Position numbers and translations under genes: made by a program
DNA from: UBA9414 sp958446945
GTDB lineage: Bacteria; Bacillota; Clostridia; Lachnospirales; Lachnospiraceae
Length of the DNA: 15,262 nucleotides
Direction of reading: 5' to 3'
Assembly: GCA_958446945.1 (NCBI GenBank)
Contig: CAUCYJ010000035.1
Coordinates: forward strand, 1-15,262
Part shown: piece after piece, positions 8,342 through 15,262 of the stretch
Layout of the letters: every line of letters starts with the position of its first letter
Position numbering within the stretch: position 1 is the stretch's first letter
Notes under the pieces: model-generated
Seen by the model: the letters and a program-made list of their open reading frames with translations, nothing else
Database searches by the model: none
Told to the model about the DNA's origin: nothing

Positions 8342-8370
8342 TACTGTACAAAAAATCACTTGGAGTTCTT

Positions 8371-10443
8371 ATGCATAAATTTTTCTCATACAAACGGGCC
8401 GCTTTCTTCCTTCTATGCCCATTTTTATCCTTTTTTGCTGCCGGATGTCAAAATACCTCCACCGCTCAAGATGAAAATTCTGCCTTTCGCAAATTCACAC
8501 ACACGCTATTTTGTCAGGAAGTTTCATCAGATACCCTTACCCTTCACTATACACTGCAGAAGCCTCAGACTTATGGCATCAAAAATCCTCCTGTTACATA
8601 CGGTTCCTTTTCTTCCAATACAGCCGAGGCAATGGCTTCTTCTGAAAATCTTCTGCATGCGCTGAAGCAATTTCATCCCAATGCGTTAGATAAAGAAAAT
8701 CAACTGACTTATGATATTCTTGAAAAATACTTTCAGACAAATAATGCCCTCGCACCATATCTCCTATACCAGGAACCGGTCAACCCAACTACCGGGATTC
8801 AGGCACAGCTTCCTGTTCTTCTCTGTGAATATCAATTTAGTAACACAAAAGATGTGGAGATCTATCTGGAACTTCTCTCTAAAACGCCAGAATATTTGCA
8901 GTCGCTCTCTGAATTCGAGAAAGCCAAATCCGATGCAGGACTTTTCATGTCTCATGCCGTTGCAGAAGATGTGATTGCCCAGTGCCGCTCCTTCCTGGAG
9001 ATGGGCGATGAAAATTATCTCTATACAACCTTTCAGGAACGGCTGAGTCATCTGCCCGACATTTCTAATGCGGAGAAAGAAAGCTATCTTAGTAAAAATA
9101 AACTCCAGGTAGATACTTACGTTCTTCCGGCATTTCAAAACTTTGCAGATGCCATCTCTGCATTAAAAGAAACCGGAACAAATGACAAAGGTCTTTGCTT
9201 TTTCCCGGAGGGGAAAACTTACTATGAAGCGCTTATTGCCCACAACACCGGTTCCTCCAGATCCATTAAAGAACTCCAGTCACTTACAAAAAAGCAGATT
9301 ACACAGGACATTTCCGATCTTCAGAAAACCGCGGAATCATTTTCAAAAGAAAGTGCAGCAGTGGCATCCTCCGATATCACGTCTGCCGCCATTGAAGAAG
9401 CCCTCTCCGATCCTGCTGCCATCATGAACGATCTGCAAACACAATGTAATGCCGCTTTCCCGGAAGGGCCAAATGTACATCATACGATCAAATACGTTCC
9501 GGAATCACTTGAATCGTACTTAAGCCCAGCCTTTTATCTGATTCCAGCCATTGACAACAGCGAGGACAATGTCATTTACCTCAACCGCAAACAGACAATG
9601 AAGGGAATGGAACTATACACGACGCTCGCCCATGAAGGTTACCCGGGACATTTGTATCAGACAACATATTTCGCTGACTCCAATCCTGATCCGGTGCGCA
9701 GTATCATCAATTTCGGCGGCTACACCGAAGGATGGGCAACTTACACAGAAATGATGTCTTTCTATATGGCTCCCATCTCCAAAACACAAGCTTCGCTGCT
9801 GCAAAAAAATAAATCCGCTGTCCTCGGGCTTTACGCCCTTGCAGATATGGGTATCCACTATGACGGTTGGACACTAAAAGATGCCTGTAACTTCTTCCGA
9901 AACTATGGGATTTCCAATGACAATGTTGTGCAGGATATTTACGAACTGATTCTTTCAGATCCAGGAAATTATTTACGGTACTATATCGGTTATCTCGAAT
10001 TTCTTGAACTCAAGCGAGACTGTATCCAGAAAGACGGGGAAAATTTCTCCCAGAAAGATTTTCATAAAACTATTCTGGAAACCGGTCCTGCACCATTTGA
10101 CGTATTAAAAAAACAGCTCGGACTCACTACCCGAGCTGTTTTTTATTATTGCACTATGACTCTTCTGTTATACTTATTCTTCTACAACGAATACTTCTTT
10201 TCCCATTCCACAGATTGGACAAACCCAATCTTCCGGAATATCCTCAAAAGCTGTTCCCGGAGCGATTCCGCCGTCCGGATCGCCGATTTCCGGATCATAT
10301 ACATATCCACATGGTTCACAAACATATTTTTTCATAGTTGTCACCTATTCCTTCCTTATACAAATTATGCTATGATATATCTGCTATATGTCTGCACAAC
10401 TAGCAGTATCTCAAGACGCTTTCATTATATACTAATGTCCTGA
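8371..10443 (+). CDS. DUF885-family lipoprotein, putative zinc peptidase, with an abnormal 3' end
   Basis: Function unproven; DUF885 proteins look like zinc metallopeptidases. I see HEGYPGHLYQ with His 421 and Glu 422, then GGYTEGWATYTE (Glu 453, Glu 460) as the likely third-ligand region. Residues 1-26 form a lipoprotein signal (basic start, hydrophobic core, lipobox FAAGC with Cys 26), so the protein should be anchored outside the membrane. The ATG at 8371 follows TTGGAG; the open frame extends upstream to 8227, but that part would precede the lipoprotein signal. The domain plausibly ends near residue 585 (APFDVLKKQLGL). The frame then crosses the terminator hairpin and runs antisense through a rubredoxin gene to a TGA at 10441. 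The last 105 or so residues are probably not meaningful. Loss of the normal stop, an indel in the A7 run (10107-10113), or a true non-stop message are all possible. Confidence 0.85.
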   Translation: MHKFFSYKRAAFFLLCPFLSFFAAGCQNTSTAQDENSAFRKFTHTLFCQEVSSDTLTLHYTLQKPQTYGIKNPPVTYGSFSSNTAEAMASSENLLHALKQFHPNALDKENQLTYDILEKYFQTNNALAPYLLYQEPVNPTTGIQAQLPVLLCEYQFSNTKDVEIYLELLSKTPEYLQSLSEFEKAKSDAGLFMSHAVAEDVIAQCRSFLEMGDENYLYTTFQERLSHLPDISNAEKESYLSKNKLQVDTYVLPAFQNFADAISALKETGTNDKGLCFFPEGKTYYEALIAHNTGSSRSIKELQSLTKKQITQDISDLQKTAESFSKESAAVASSDITSAAIEEALSDPAAIMNDLQTQCNAAFPEGPNVHHTIKYVPESLESYLSPAFYLIPAIDNSEDNVIYLNRKQTMKGMELYTTLAHEGYPGHLYQTTYFADSNPDPVRSIINFGGYTEGWATYTEMMSFYMAPISKTQASLLQKNKSAVLGLYALADMGIHYDGWTLKDACNFFRNYGISNDNVVQDIYELILSDPGNYLRYYIGYLEFLELKRDCIQKDGENFSQKDFHKTILETGPAPFDVLKKQLGLTTRAVFYYCTMTLLLYLFFYNEYFFSHSTDWTNPIFRNILKSCSRSDSAVRIADFRIIYISTWFTNIFFHSCHLFLPYTNYAMIYLLYVCTTSSISRRFHYILMS
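10107..10145. terminator. Bidirectional intrinsic terminator between DUF885 and rubredoxin genes
   Basis: AAACAGCTCGG (10111-10121) pairs with CCGAGCTGTTT (10131-10141) around a 9-base loop, and flanking A and T runs extend the stem by three pairs. Plus-strand RNA ends in UUUUUU and minus-strand RNA in UUUUUUU, so it can stop both convergent transcripts. It lies inside the DUF885 reading frame. Confidence 0.88.
10174..10335 (-). CDS. Rubredoxin
   Basis: A 53-residue iron-only electron carrier. The sequence starts MKKYVCEPCGYVYDPEIGDP and contains both rubredoxin knuckles, CEPCGY (Cys 6, Cys 9) and CPICGM (Cys 39, Cys 42), which together bind one Fe. IAPGTAFEDIPEDWVCP is typical of the family. 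The ATG at 10335 has AGGTGA and an upstream AAGGAAGG. The gene is entirely antisense to the 3' extension of the DUF885 frame and ends about 30 bases before the shared terminator. In anaerobes rubredoxins usually feed oxygen- or peroxide-reducing enzymes; no partner gene is adjacent, so the partner here is unknown. Confidence 0.96.
   Translation of the reverse strand: MKKYVCEPCGYVYDPEIGDPDGGIAPGTAFEDIPEDWVCPICGMGKEVFVVEE
10424..10429 (-). promoter_or_regulatory. Possible -10 box for rubredoxin
   Basis: A perfect TATAAT on the minus strand, about 90 bases before the rubredoxin ATG. No good -35 box is visible at the right spacing. The implied leader contains an inverted repeat, CTGCTA / TAGCAG (10381-10386 and 10401-10406), that could form a weak hairpin. 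Confidence 0.3.
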
Positions 10444-10570
10444 AAATTGCTACTAAAAATTTTCTAAAGTTTTTGCAAATTTCTTAGAGGAATTTCTCAG
10501 CACATCTCTTTTAAAAAATTTTTTAATGCAGACAATCATAACCGTTATTCGGATTCTCAGGAGGTTTTTT

Positions 10571-11953
10571 ATGGAAGAACAAAAACAAATGACATCAGCT
10601 CCTGCAAATGCAATTACAGAAGGAGTCATCTGGAAGCAGCTTCTCATTTTCTTCTTCCCGATCATGTTGGGAACCTTTTTTCAACAGCTCTACAATACCG
10701 CAGATGCTATCATTGTAGGACGCTTTGTCGGCAAAGAAGCTCTGGCCGCAGTCGGCGGCTCTGCAAACCAGATCAGTAACCTGATCATCGGTTTTTTCGT
10801 TGGAGTCTCTTCGGGAGCAACTGTCATCATTGCCCAACACTACGGTGCGCGAAAGGAAGAACCCCTTTCCCATGCACTCCATACTGCAATGGCATTTTGT
10901 ATTTTCGGCAGCATTGTCATTACCATTATCGGATATGCCGCTGCCCCGGTATTTCTGCGTTGGATGAATACACCAAAAGATATGATGCAGGATTCTGTCA
11001 CTTATTTGCGTATCTTCTTTCTCGGAATCCTTTTTGTGTTTATCTACAATATCGGTTCCAGCATCCTTCGCTCTGTCGGAGATTCCAGGCGACCTCTTTA
11101 CTATCTGATTGTCTGCTGCTTTTTAAATATCGGTCTTGATCTTCTGTTTGTCCTCGTATTTCATATGGGAATTGCAGGAGCGGCTATCGCCACGGTACTT
11201 TCACAGGCTGTCAGTGCAATCCTCATAATATTGGCTCTAATGCGGACAACAGACATTTACCGGCTTCATCTCCGGCGTATTACATTTTATAAACAATCAC
11301 TGGAAAACATTTTACATATCGGTATTCCTGCCGGACTGCAGTCCGTTATGTACAGTGTCTCAAATATTATTATCCAGACTGCGTTAAATGCACTCGGTAC
11401 TGATACCGTTGCAGCCTGGACTGCATTTGGTAAAATGGATGCTTTCTACTGGATGGTCATTTCTGCATTCGGTATCGCCGCAACTACTTTTGTTGGTCAG
11501 AATTATGGCGCCGGCAAATATACACGCGTCAAAAAGAGCGTTTCCATCTGTATCAAAATTACACTGGCTGCCGCAGTTATCATGAGCGTCTTTTTCCTCA
11601 CAGCCGGCAAATACCTCTTCCATCTGTTTACAAGTGATCCGGCTGTCATCCAGATCGGTATCCGTATTTTAACCTATATGGCTCCGGCATACGCATTATT
11701 TGTATTTATTGAAATTTATTCCGGCGCACTGCGCGGTATCGGTGACGTTATCATTCCGGCTATTATGACTTGCTGTGGTGTATGTATTTTCCGTTCACTC
11801 TGGGTATTTATACTTGTACCGCTCTCTCCAACAATTGAGACAATCACGCTCAGCTATCCTGTTTCCTGGGGAATTACTGCTGTTCTGTTCATCATATATT
11901 GGAGAAAAAAACAGAAACACTTTGGCTGCGATGCCCATAGTATTTCTGTCTAA
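10571..11953 (+). CDS. MATE-family multidrug efflux transporter
   Basis: A 460-residue polytopic membrane protein expected to export drugs or metabolites in exchange for Na+ or H+. There are about twelve hydrophobic segments in two related halves. The first half has FFPIMLGTFFQQLYNTADA followed by IIVGRFVGKEALAAVGGS, and the second IGIPAGLQSVMYSVSNIIIQ followed by GTDTVAAWTAFGKM; this repeated pattern is characteristic of the family (DinF/MepA-like branch). The ATG at 10571 has a perfect AGGAGG six bases upstream; the open frame begins earlier at 10526, but that extension has no such site. Substrate cannot be read from sequence. It appears to be a single-gene unit; no clear promoter was found in 10444-10570. 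Confidence 0.93.
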   Translation: MEEQKQMTSAPANAITEGVIWKQLLIFFFPIMLGTFFQQLYNTADAIIVGRFVGKEALAAVGGSANQISNLIIGFFVGVSSGATVIIAQHYGARKEEPLSHALHTAMAFCIFGSIVITIIGYAAAPVFLRWMNTPKDMMQDSVTYLRIFFLGILFVFIYNIGSSILRSVGDSRRPLYYLIVCCFLNIGLDLLFVLVFHMGIAGAAIATVLSQAVSAILIILALMRTTDIYRLHLRRITFYKQSLENILHIGIPAGLQSVMYSVSNIIIQTALNALGTDTVAAWTAFGKMDAFYWMVISAFGIAATTFVGQNYGAGKYTRVKKSVSICIKITLAAAVIMSVFFLTAGKYLFHLFTSDPAVIQIGIRILTYMAPAYALFVFIEIYSGALRGIGDVIIPAIMTCCGVCIFRSLWVFILVPLSPTIETITLSYPVSWGITAVLFIIYWRKKQKHFGCDAHSISV

Positions 11954-12198
11954 TAATGTCTATAGAATTTAACGGCGGCATCTTTGCCGCCGTAATGATT
12001 ATGTGAGTTTTTCTGAAAATATGTTTCCACACCTTCACAGCAAACCTGAATCTGAGCACAATGAGCCAGCTCAATTATATTATTAAGCAAACGATAATTA
12101 TACGCATTACATTGAATTCGCGTCACAAAACATCTATCAATCTTTGTCTCATCAATGTCAATACTCTCTGTCACTTCCAACGTCAATGCAATTCCTAC
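11950..12198 (-). pseudogene. Remnant of an EAL-domain (cyclic-di-GMP phosphodiesterase) gene
   Basis: The minus-strand frame starting at about 12198 encodes GIALTLEVTES, which matches the LxLEITES block of EAL domains. It then jumps to IDETKIDRCFVTRI (normally IDTLKIDRSFV), NIIELAHCAQIQVCCEGVET (normally the AEGVET block), and loses similarity after about 12022. About 40 residues that should lie between the first two blocks, including the DDFGTGYS loop with metal and catalytic residues, are missing. There is no plausible start, stops occur upstream, and the signature E-A-L segment is gone. It is a decayed fragment with an internal deletion and cannot be an active enzyme. No other gene is intact in 11954-12440. 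Confidence 0.78.
11972..11993. terminator. GC-rich hairpin after the MATE gene, weak terminator candidate
   Basis: ACGGCGGCA (11972-11980) pairs perfectly with TGCCGCCGT (11985-11993) around TCTT, 18 bases after the MATE stop codon. No proper U-tract follows in either direction, so it may stabilise the 3' end rather than terminate alone. Confidence 0.4.
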
Positions 12199-12366
12199 TT
12201 AATTGATCTACATCTCTGGAATACACAACTTTCTGCTATGCTTCTATCGGAATGCCATCCTTATCTGATACAAGTGGATATTTTTCACGTATTTTCTCCA
12301 GATTTTTTTCTATTCACTTTATTTTAAAACTACAAATTCCGGCGTTCACAGTTTTTTCACAAAAAA

Positions 12367-12393
12367 TTAGTACTCGCCCCTTTACTTTGCAAA
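12367..12393 (+). promoter_or_regulatory. Degenerate CIRCE-like element (HrcA operator candidate)
   Basis: TTAGTACTC (12367-12375), nine bases, then CTTTGCAAA (12385-12393). CIRCE is TTAGCACTC-N9-GAGTGCTAA: the left arm matches 8 of 9 and the right arm 5 of 9, with exact spacing. It overlaps the proposed -35 box of a heat-shock gene, which is where an HrcA repressor would act. The poor right arm makes this tentative. Confidence 0.35.
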
Positions 12394-12409
12394 TAATATG
12401 TGTTATATT
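12381..12409 (+). promoter_or_regulatory. Promoter of the hsp20 gene
   Basis: TTTACT (12381-12386), a 17-base spacer, and TATATT (12404-12409) make a sigma-A type promoter. The predicted start is near 12416, leaving a short leader that carries GGAG. Confidence 0.55.
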
Positions 12410-12440
12410 ACAGATATAACAAAGGAAGGAGATATGACTT

Positions 12441-12890
12441 ATGATGATGATGCCTAGTATTTTTGGAGAAAACTTATTTGATGACTGGATGGATTTCCCA
12501 TTTGATAACTTCTGGGACAAGAAAAATCCTCTCTATGGCAAACATGCAAAAAACATGATGAAAACAGATGTCCGCGAGACAGAAGATTCCTATGAACTTG
12601 ATATCGATCTTCCGGGATTTAAGAAAGATGAGATATCTGCCAAGCTTGATAACGGTTATTTAACAGTCTCTGCTTCAAAAGGTCTGAATAAAGACGAACA
12701 GGACAAGAAAGGTAACTATATCCGTCAGGAACGTTATGCAGGTGCTATGAGCAGAAGCTTCTATGTCGGTGAAGGCATTGGTCAGGAAGAGATTAAAGCC
12801 AGATATGAGAATGGTATTTTGAAGCTGTCCGTTCCGAAAAAAGATAAAAAAGTAGTTGAAGAGCACAAACAAATTGCCATTGAAGGATAA
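12441..12890 (+). CDS. Hsp20 / alpha-crystallin family small heat-shock protein
   Basis: An ATP-independent holdase that keeps unfolding proteins soluble until other chaperones act. It has 149 residues, usual for bacterial Hsp20. A Met-rich, aromatic N-terminal arm (1-40) is followed by the alpha-crystallin domain (about 41-135): DVRETEDSYELDIDLPGFKK, then NGYLTVSAS, GNYIRQERYAGAMSRSF, and the hallmark ARYENGILKLSVPK. The C-terminal tail QIAIEG carries an I-x-I motif that binds neighbouring subunits. The ATG at 12441 is the first of four tandem in-frame start codons after AAGGAGA. Another ATG at 12434 opens a seven-codon frame that ends at 12457, overlapping the start; this could modulate translation or be chance. 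Single-gene unit closed by a strong terminator. Confidence 0.95.
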   Translation: MMMMPSIFGENLFDDWMDFPFDNFWDKKNPLYGKHAKNMMKTDVRETEDSYELDIDLPGFKKDEISAKLDNGYLTVSASKGLNKDEQDKKGNYIRQERYAGAMSRSFYVGEGIGQEEIKARYENGILKLSVPKKDKKVVEEHKQIAIEG

Positions 12891-12908
12891 ACTGAATGAA
12901 TGTATGAA

Positions 12909-12945
12909 AACAGGCGCCGATCCCATACGGGATTGGCGCCTGTTT
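12909..12945. terminator. Strong bidirectional terminator between hsp20 and the PTS operon
   Basis: A 16-base-pair stem (12909-12924 with 12929-12944) with one G-T wobble closes on the loop ATAC, and T-rich sequence follows on the plus strand. It lies between the stop codons of two convergent genes, which are only 57 bases apart. Confidence 0.9.
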
Positions 12946-12947
12946 GT

Positions 12948-13562
12948 TTAGAACTGCCAGCCGTTGAACTTAAATGTTGTCGGTGACACATTTTCCGGAT
13001 CATAACGTTTCAGCATTTCTTCATACCGCTCTTTATAATCGTTATCGATTTCTGCCTGCGGGAATACTTTACTTGCCTCGTGGAGGAAGTGGAAGGAATC
13101 TCTTCCCATTTCCTGTCCGCGGCGTGTATGTTTATCCAGCGCTACATCCGGGATTTCCGGAAGTTCTCCCATGGCAAATCCCTTAATACAGATGTTCTTT
13201 AACAGATCACTGGATCTGTCTTTTTGTGACTGAACAAGATAGCGAATCGCGTGGATGAAATAAATCGGGCGGTCTCCGTCAGCATAATCAAATTCTTTTC
13301 TCATCTGGAACAAGCTGTTTACAACAACTGCTGCCATCGGATTTCCCATTCCAATATCTTCTACCGAAATTGTCAGAAGACGTCTCCACATCTTTTCTTC
13401 CAACTCCGGAGATGAAATATATAATTCGTACGCAAATTTGCAGGCATCTTCTTCATTTGCCCGTCTGATGCTTTTTTGCAGCGCTGAAATTACTTCATCG
13501 CAGTAATAGCCATTGCGTGTTGTGATTGACTGCCATGGATCATACATTGTCTTTTTTACCAT
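12948..13562 (-). CDS. Stand-alone RarA/MgsA C-terminal-domain-like protein, no ATPase
   Basis: A 204-residue protein. Similarity to the C-terminal oligomerisation domain of the replication-associated AAA+ ATPase RarA (MgsA) is visible in EVISALQKSIRR (23-34), RRLLTISVEDIGMGNPMAA (60-78), a central helix ending LVQSQKD, and the IPDVALDKHTRRGQEMGR block (about 138-155). The Walker A and B motifs and the whole ATPase half are absent. The start ATG (13562) overlaps the stop of the PTS IIC gene by 7 bases, with AGGAGG nine bases before it, so it is translationally coupled to a sugar transporter. No function for such a short form is known to me. It is intact, so it is not a decayed rarA. Confidence 0.7.
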   Translation of the reverse strand: MVKKTMYDPWQSITTRNGYYCDEVISALQKSIRRANEEDACKFAYELYISSPELEEKMWRRLLTISVEDIGMGNPMAAVVVNSLFQMRKEFDYADGDRPIYFIHAIRYLVQSQKDRSSDLLKNICIKGFAMGELPEIPDVALDKHTRRGQEMGRDSFHFLHEASKVFPQAEIDNDYKERYEEMLKRYDPENVSPTTFKFNGWQF

Positions 13563-14902
13563 TCGAAATCTTCCTCCTCTTCAGCTTCTTTTAATTCTTT
13601 TTCAATTGCCTGTTTCTCATATACCTTAAAGAATGGGTAATAGAACAGTACACTTAATGCGATACATAAGAACATAAAGATAACATTTCTGAAATCCATT
13701 CCTGACATCCATCCCTGAATAAAGAACGGAATAAAGGATGGATCTGCAATATATCCCGGTGTAATAAATCCAAGTACCTGTGCATAATATCCCAATACAA
13801 CACAGATAGATGGTGTCAGGATATATGGAATTGCAAGAACCGGATTATATGTCATCGGCACACCAAAAGTGATCGGCTCATTAATAGAACAAATTCCCGG
13901 CACGATAGAAATTCTTGCAAGTGATTTTAACTTCGCAGATTTGGATTTCCACATCAGTACGATCAATCCAAGAGTTCCTCCTGCACCTCCGAGCATTGCA
14001 TAGCGGAATAACTGAAGGTTCATTGGGTTTGTCGGCGCCAGTCCATCTGCTACAAGCGCAGCATTCGCACCTGTTCCGGCAATACCGATCATGAATACAA
14101 TTGAGAATACAACTGATGTTCCATTGATTCCAAAGAACCATAAAATATTTGAGAACATAATAATTCCGGCATATACCCAGATATTATTTCCTACATCAAT
14201 TGCCGGTGTCAGCAGTCCCATAATTGCTTCCGGAATAGATTTTCCAATAACAGCAATTAATATGAGGTTTACACCATATACAATAATAATATTTACTAAA
14301 AGCGGAAGTAATGAGTTTACAAATGTTCCGACCATACTTGGCACAGATGACGGGAACTTCACTTTAATTCCAAGCTTATCTACCATACGGTTAATTTCTA
14401 CACATACAAAACTCAGGATTAAAGCAATAAATAATCCGTCGCTTGTCAGATACTGTGATGTGATTGCTGAAATAGTTGCATCGTCTCCAACCGGAACCTG
14501 AACAACTTTTGAACACACAAGTAAGAATACTGACATTGACATAATACCATTTACTGCTGCGTTCATTTTATAGCTCTTTGCCAAACAATATGCAACAGAA
14601 AATGCAGTCATCAAGCCCAACATTCCAAACGTCATATTATATGGTGCTAAAATCCATTCGCTGTTTTCAACTGCCCATTCTTTCCAATTAATCAAAAAGC
14701 GGATAAACATATTTGTCGTGTTCATATCCACTGTTTCCAGATTGATCGGCGGGTTATTTAAAATCATAAAAATAGAACCGATAACAAGCAGCGGTAATGT
14801 CATCATCATACCGTTAGACAACGCCTGCAGATGTCTCTGATTCCCCAGTTTCGCCCCCAGCGGAGATAAATATTTCTCCAAAAATTCCGTGAATTTCTTC
14901 AT
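13556..14902 (-). CDS. celB: PTS cellobiose/oligo-beta-glucoside-type transporter, IIC component
   Basis: The membrane channel that takes up a sugar (a beta-glucoside, chitobiose or lactose-type disaccharide in this family) while it is phosphorylated by IIB. It has 448 residues and many hydrophobic helices. Family marks are GNQRHLQALSNGMMMTLPL near 20-38, WFFGINGTSV near 255-264, GAGGTLGL, and the sugar-site motif SINEPITFGVPM near 344-355. The C-terminal tail is very acidic. A weak AAGGAT lies before the ATG at 14902. It is 32 bases after the IIB gene and overlaps the next gene. Substrate cannot be settled from sequence; the IIA gene and any glycosidase must be outside the window. Confidence 0.92.
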   Translation of the reverse strand: MKKFTEFLEKYLSPLGAKLGNQRHLQALSNGMMMTLPLLVIGSIFMILNNPPINLETVDMNTTNMFIRFLINWKEWAVENSEWILAPYNMTFGMLGLMTAFSVAYCLAKSYKMNAAVNGIMSMSVFLLVCSKVVQVPVGDDATISAITSQYLTSDGLFIALILSFVCVEINRMVDKLGIKVKFPSSVPSMVGTFVNSLLPLLVNIIIVYGVNLILIAVIGKSIPEAIMGLLTPAIDVGNNIWVYAGIIMFSNILWFFGINGTSVVFSIVFMIGIAGTGANAALVADGLAPTNPMNLQLFRYAMLGGAGGTLGLIVLMWKSKSAKLKSLARISIVPGICSINEPITFGVPMTYNPVLAIPYILTPSICVVLGYYAQVLGFITPGYIADPSFIPFFIQGWMSGMDFRNVIFMFLCIALSVLFYYPFFKVYEKQAIEKELKEAEEEEDFEW

Positions 14903-14934
14903 AAGTATATATCCTTTTCCTCTCGTTTACTCTC

Positions 14935-15258
14935 TTACTTTCCTGCAGCCCGCATCATTTTAATTGCAGATTTCAGAACCTTCTCACCATTCATCATTCC
15001 GTAATCTCCGGAATCAATTACAGCAATCGGAATTCCTGTCTTTTCATATTCTTTTACTGTCTGGTCATACAGATATTTCACCTGCGGTCCAAGTAAAATG
15101 CAATCCGGATGTTTTGATGCAATAATCTCTCCGATCTGCTCATGTGGAAATGCTGCAACTTCCATATCCAATTCATGTGAATTAGCAACTTCCTGCATCT
15201 TAGCAGCTAACATACTTGTTGACATTCCTGCACTACAAAATAAATATACTTTCTTCAT
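14935..15258 (-). CDS. celA: PTS lactose/cellobiose-family IIB component
   Basis: A cytoplasmic phosphocarrier that takes phosphate from IIA onto a cysteine and passes it to the sugar held in IIC. It has 107 residues, the usual size for this family. The phosphorylation loop LFCSAGMSTSMLA contains Cys 8 near the N-terminus, and CILLGPQVKYLYDQ near 53-66 is the second conserved block. The ATG at 15258 is four bases from the window edge, so its ribosome binding site and promoter are not visible. It is co-directional with celB and is probably within an operon that continues beyond the window. Confidence 0.94.
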   Translation of the reverse strand: MKKVYLFCSAGMSTSMLAAKMQEVANSHELDMEVAAFPHEQIGEIIASKHPDCILLGPQVKYLYDQTVKEYEKTGIPIAVIDSGDYGMMNGEKVLKSAIKMMRAAGK

Positions 15259-15262
15259 ATCA

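Noticed and set aside
10105..10145. Programmed -1 frameshift at the A7 run followed by a hairpin in the DUF885 gene
   Set aside because: The -1 frame gives no short sensible ending (it runs to about 10337) and the hairpin has terminator features with U-tracts on both strands; kept only as a possible indel site.
12314..12520. Minus-strand short open frame opposite the hsp20 promoter and start
   Set aside because: Overlaps a well-supported promoter and gene start, has no motif and no clear ribosome binding site.
14091..14501. Plus-strand open frame of about 136 codons opposite celB
   Set aside because: Shadow of a hydrophobic membrane-protein gene; the sequence shows no family features.
1..15262. 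CRISPR arrays, insertion sequences, tRNA or rRNA genes, prophage parts
   Set aside because: No regularly spaced repeats, transposase motifs, or RNA-gene sequences were seen on either strand.

Overview
The window comes from a low-to-moderate GC anaerobic Firmicute, most likely a Clostridia member of the Lachnospiraceae type. This rests on gene content (selenocysteine formate dehydrogenase, FNT formate channel, rubredoxin, Cel-type PTS), strong AGGAGG-like ribosome binding sites and A/T-rich intergenic DNA. I cannot assign a species.

Region 1 (1-8260, minus strand) is a self-contained formate dehydrogenase operon. Transcribed right to left it reads: promoter at 8230-8257, mobA (Mo-cofactor guanylyltransferase), moeA (Mo insertion), focA-like formate channel, a hybrid NuoF/GltD-type NAD(P)H oxidoreductase subunit, the catalytic formate dehydrogenase, and fdhD (sulfurtransferase, cut by the left window edge). 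The catalytic gene looks like two open frames, but they are one 903-residue selenoprotein: an in-frame TGA at 2499-2501 sits in the N-C-A-R-V-U-H-A-P active-site context and is followed by a SECIS-like hairpin. The oxidoreductase and catalytic genes overlap as ATGA, so the subunits are probably made together. The layout supplies cofactor synthesis, cofactor sulfuration, formate transport, catalysis and electron transfer to NAD(P)H from one transcript.

Region 2 (8300-12000) holds a plus-strand DUF885 lipoprotein with a zinc-peptidase-like motif, a short minus-strand rubredoxin gene antisense to its 3' reading frame, and a plus-strand MATE efflux transporter. The DUF885 frame has no stop codon before a strong bidirectional terminator hairpin, so its transcript may lack a stop codon.

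Region 3 (11954-12440) contains no intact gene. It holds the decayed remnant of an EAL-domain (cyclic-di-GMP phosphodiesterase) gene on the minus strand, and the promoter of the next gene with a degenerate CIRCE-like element.

Region 4 (12441-15262) carries an Hsp20 small heat-shock gene (plus), a strong shared terminator, and a convergent minus-strand PTS operon (celA-type IIB, celB-type IIC) ending in a stand-alone protein resembling the C-terminal domain of RarA/MgsA without its ATPase. No CRISPR array, insertion sequence, tRNA or rRNA was seen.
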